Positions 34,537 through 35,000 of a stretch of 35,000 nt of DNA are shown one piece after another (the first letter of the stretch is position 1; each line of letters starts with the position of its first letter). The notes under the pieces are model-generated. The model was given only the letters and a program-made list of their open reading frames with translations. It made no database searches and was not told the DNA's origin. Source of the DNA: Bigelowiella natans CCMP2755 (lineage: Eukaryota; Cercozoa; Chlorarachniophyceae). Location: NCBI GenBank assembly GCA_000320545.1, contig ADNK01000544.1, positions 1 through 35,000 on the forward strand, written 5' to 3'. The translations under genes and the position numbers were made by a program.

Positions 34537-35000
34537 CTACGTCCCTCCCCCCTCTCCTGTAGGAGACATGGTCGTCGTTCCGATCTATCTTGCGCTTTCT
34601 TATCACATCCGCCCGAGAGGGAAAAATGAATGATGCTGACAACAGTAGTATTACAAGAAAAGAAGAAGTTGTTGCTACTACCTCCTCCTCGACAATAGCC
34701 CAAAAGGAGGAGGCCAACAAACAGGAGGAGGGGGGAGGAAAAGGAGGAGGAAAACTGCAGACCTCCGCCGATGTTGCAAAAGTAGTAGTATCATCTCTTC
34801 CCGTGGTATTGAGACAGATATCTGACATGAAGGATGCAGGCCTCATAGGTGCTACTAGCTACTTAATAACCGCTCTTATCAATTCACTAAAATTGCCACT
34901 CCCTATCCCCCATTCATTCTCATGCTCTTTGCATGAATGACAGATGGAAACAACGAGGAGGAGGAAATTAAAATCGAATTAATTGAGATGCAAAGGACGA
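33648..35000 (+). CDS. Unrecognised protein, 5' part, at least 5 exons, runs off the right edge
   Basis: Exons: 33648-33773, 33935-33965, 34101-34336, 34620-34848, 34944 to the edge. All introns are GT-AG and the phases agree (0, 1, 0, 1). The start is the first ATG of an open frame beginning with a Pro/Ser-rich run. I do not recognise the family. Residues about 23-52 (TLLREASQLAKQGMISNEEK then VVLKHTLLKEG) and the segment near the right edge (LRQISDMKDAGLIDGNNEEE then EIKIELIEMQ) fit one helical pattern, so the protein may contain repeats. Between them lies a low-complexity Met-, Ser- and Lys-rich linker. If the donor at 34337 is not used, the frame stops at 34345. The intron 34337-34619 contains (CA)n, (GA)n and (TA)n tracts. 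Confidence 0.55.
34349..34532. repeat. (CA)n(GA)n and (TA)n microsatellites
   Basis: CA then GA units at about 34349-34400, an opposed CT-rich stretch at 34414-34448 that is complementary to the GA tract, and a (TA)n tract at 34500-34531. All lie in the proposed intron 34337-34619. Confidence 0.85.

Overview
The window is nuclear DNA from an intron-rich eukaryote, most likely a flagellated or ciliated protist or alga. The evidence is spliced genes with GT-AG introns (23 in one gene), homologues of ciliary proteins, a Ty3/gypsy-type retrotransposon and very dense microsatellites. The species cannot be told from the sequence. No prokaryotic features, CRISPR arrays or RNA genes were seen.

Layout: (1) 1-2340, the 3' end of a Ty3/gypsy-like retrotransposon (RNase H, integrase, probable 3' LTR), cut by the left window edge. 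(2) 3067-6226 (+), an 8-exon gene for an archaeal/plant-type D-aminoacyl-tRNA deacylase (DTD2/GEK1). (3) 7875-9426 (+), a 3-exon legumain cysteine protease. (4) 10079-16391 (-), a 24-exon DEAD-box RNA helicase of the DRS1/DDX27 type with a signal-peptide-like leader. (5) 17980-20111 (-), a 4-exon IQUB homologue. (6) 21012-25507 (+), an approximately 17-exon STPG2-like PG-rich-repeat protein. (7) 26213-33419 (-), a long acidic and coiled-coil protein, FBF1-like, with two unresolved joins. (8) 33648 to the right edge (+), the 5'part of an unrecognised gene.

The exon models were built by hand. Each was checked by requiring intron phase to be kept across every junction and family motifs to continue across it. 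The DTD2, legumain, helicase and IQUB models close perfectly in frame (580, 430, 653 and 622 residues). The STPG2-like and FBF1-like models each need one single-base correction, which is reported as a finding.

Biologically, 17980-33419 is a ciliary neighbourhood: IQUB (radial spoke), an STPG-family protein (microtubule-associated) and a candidate transition-fibre protein. IQUB and the STPG2-like gene diverge from one shared 900-base spacer. The left half holds translation and ribosome-biogenesis genes (DTD2, DRS1) and a protease. Other striking points are a diverged sequence motif present in both convergent-gene spacers, (GTA)n and (CTA)n repeats lying exactly at splice sites, a 34-nt intron, and N-terminal hydrophobic leaders on the deacylase and the helicase.
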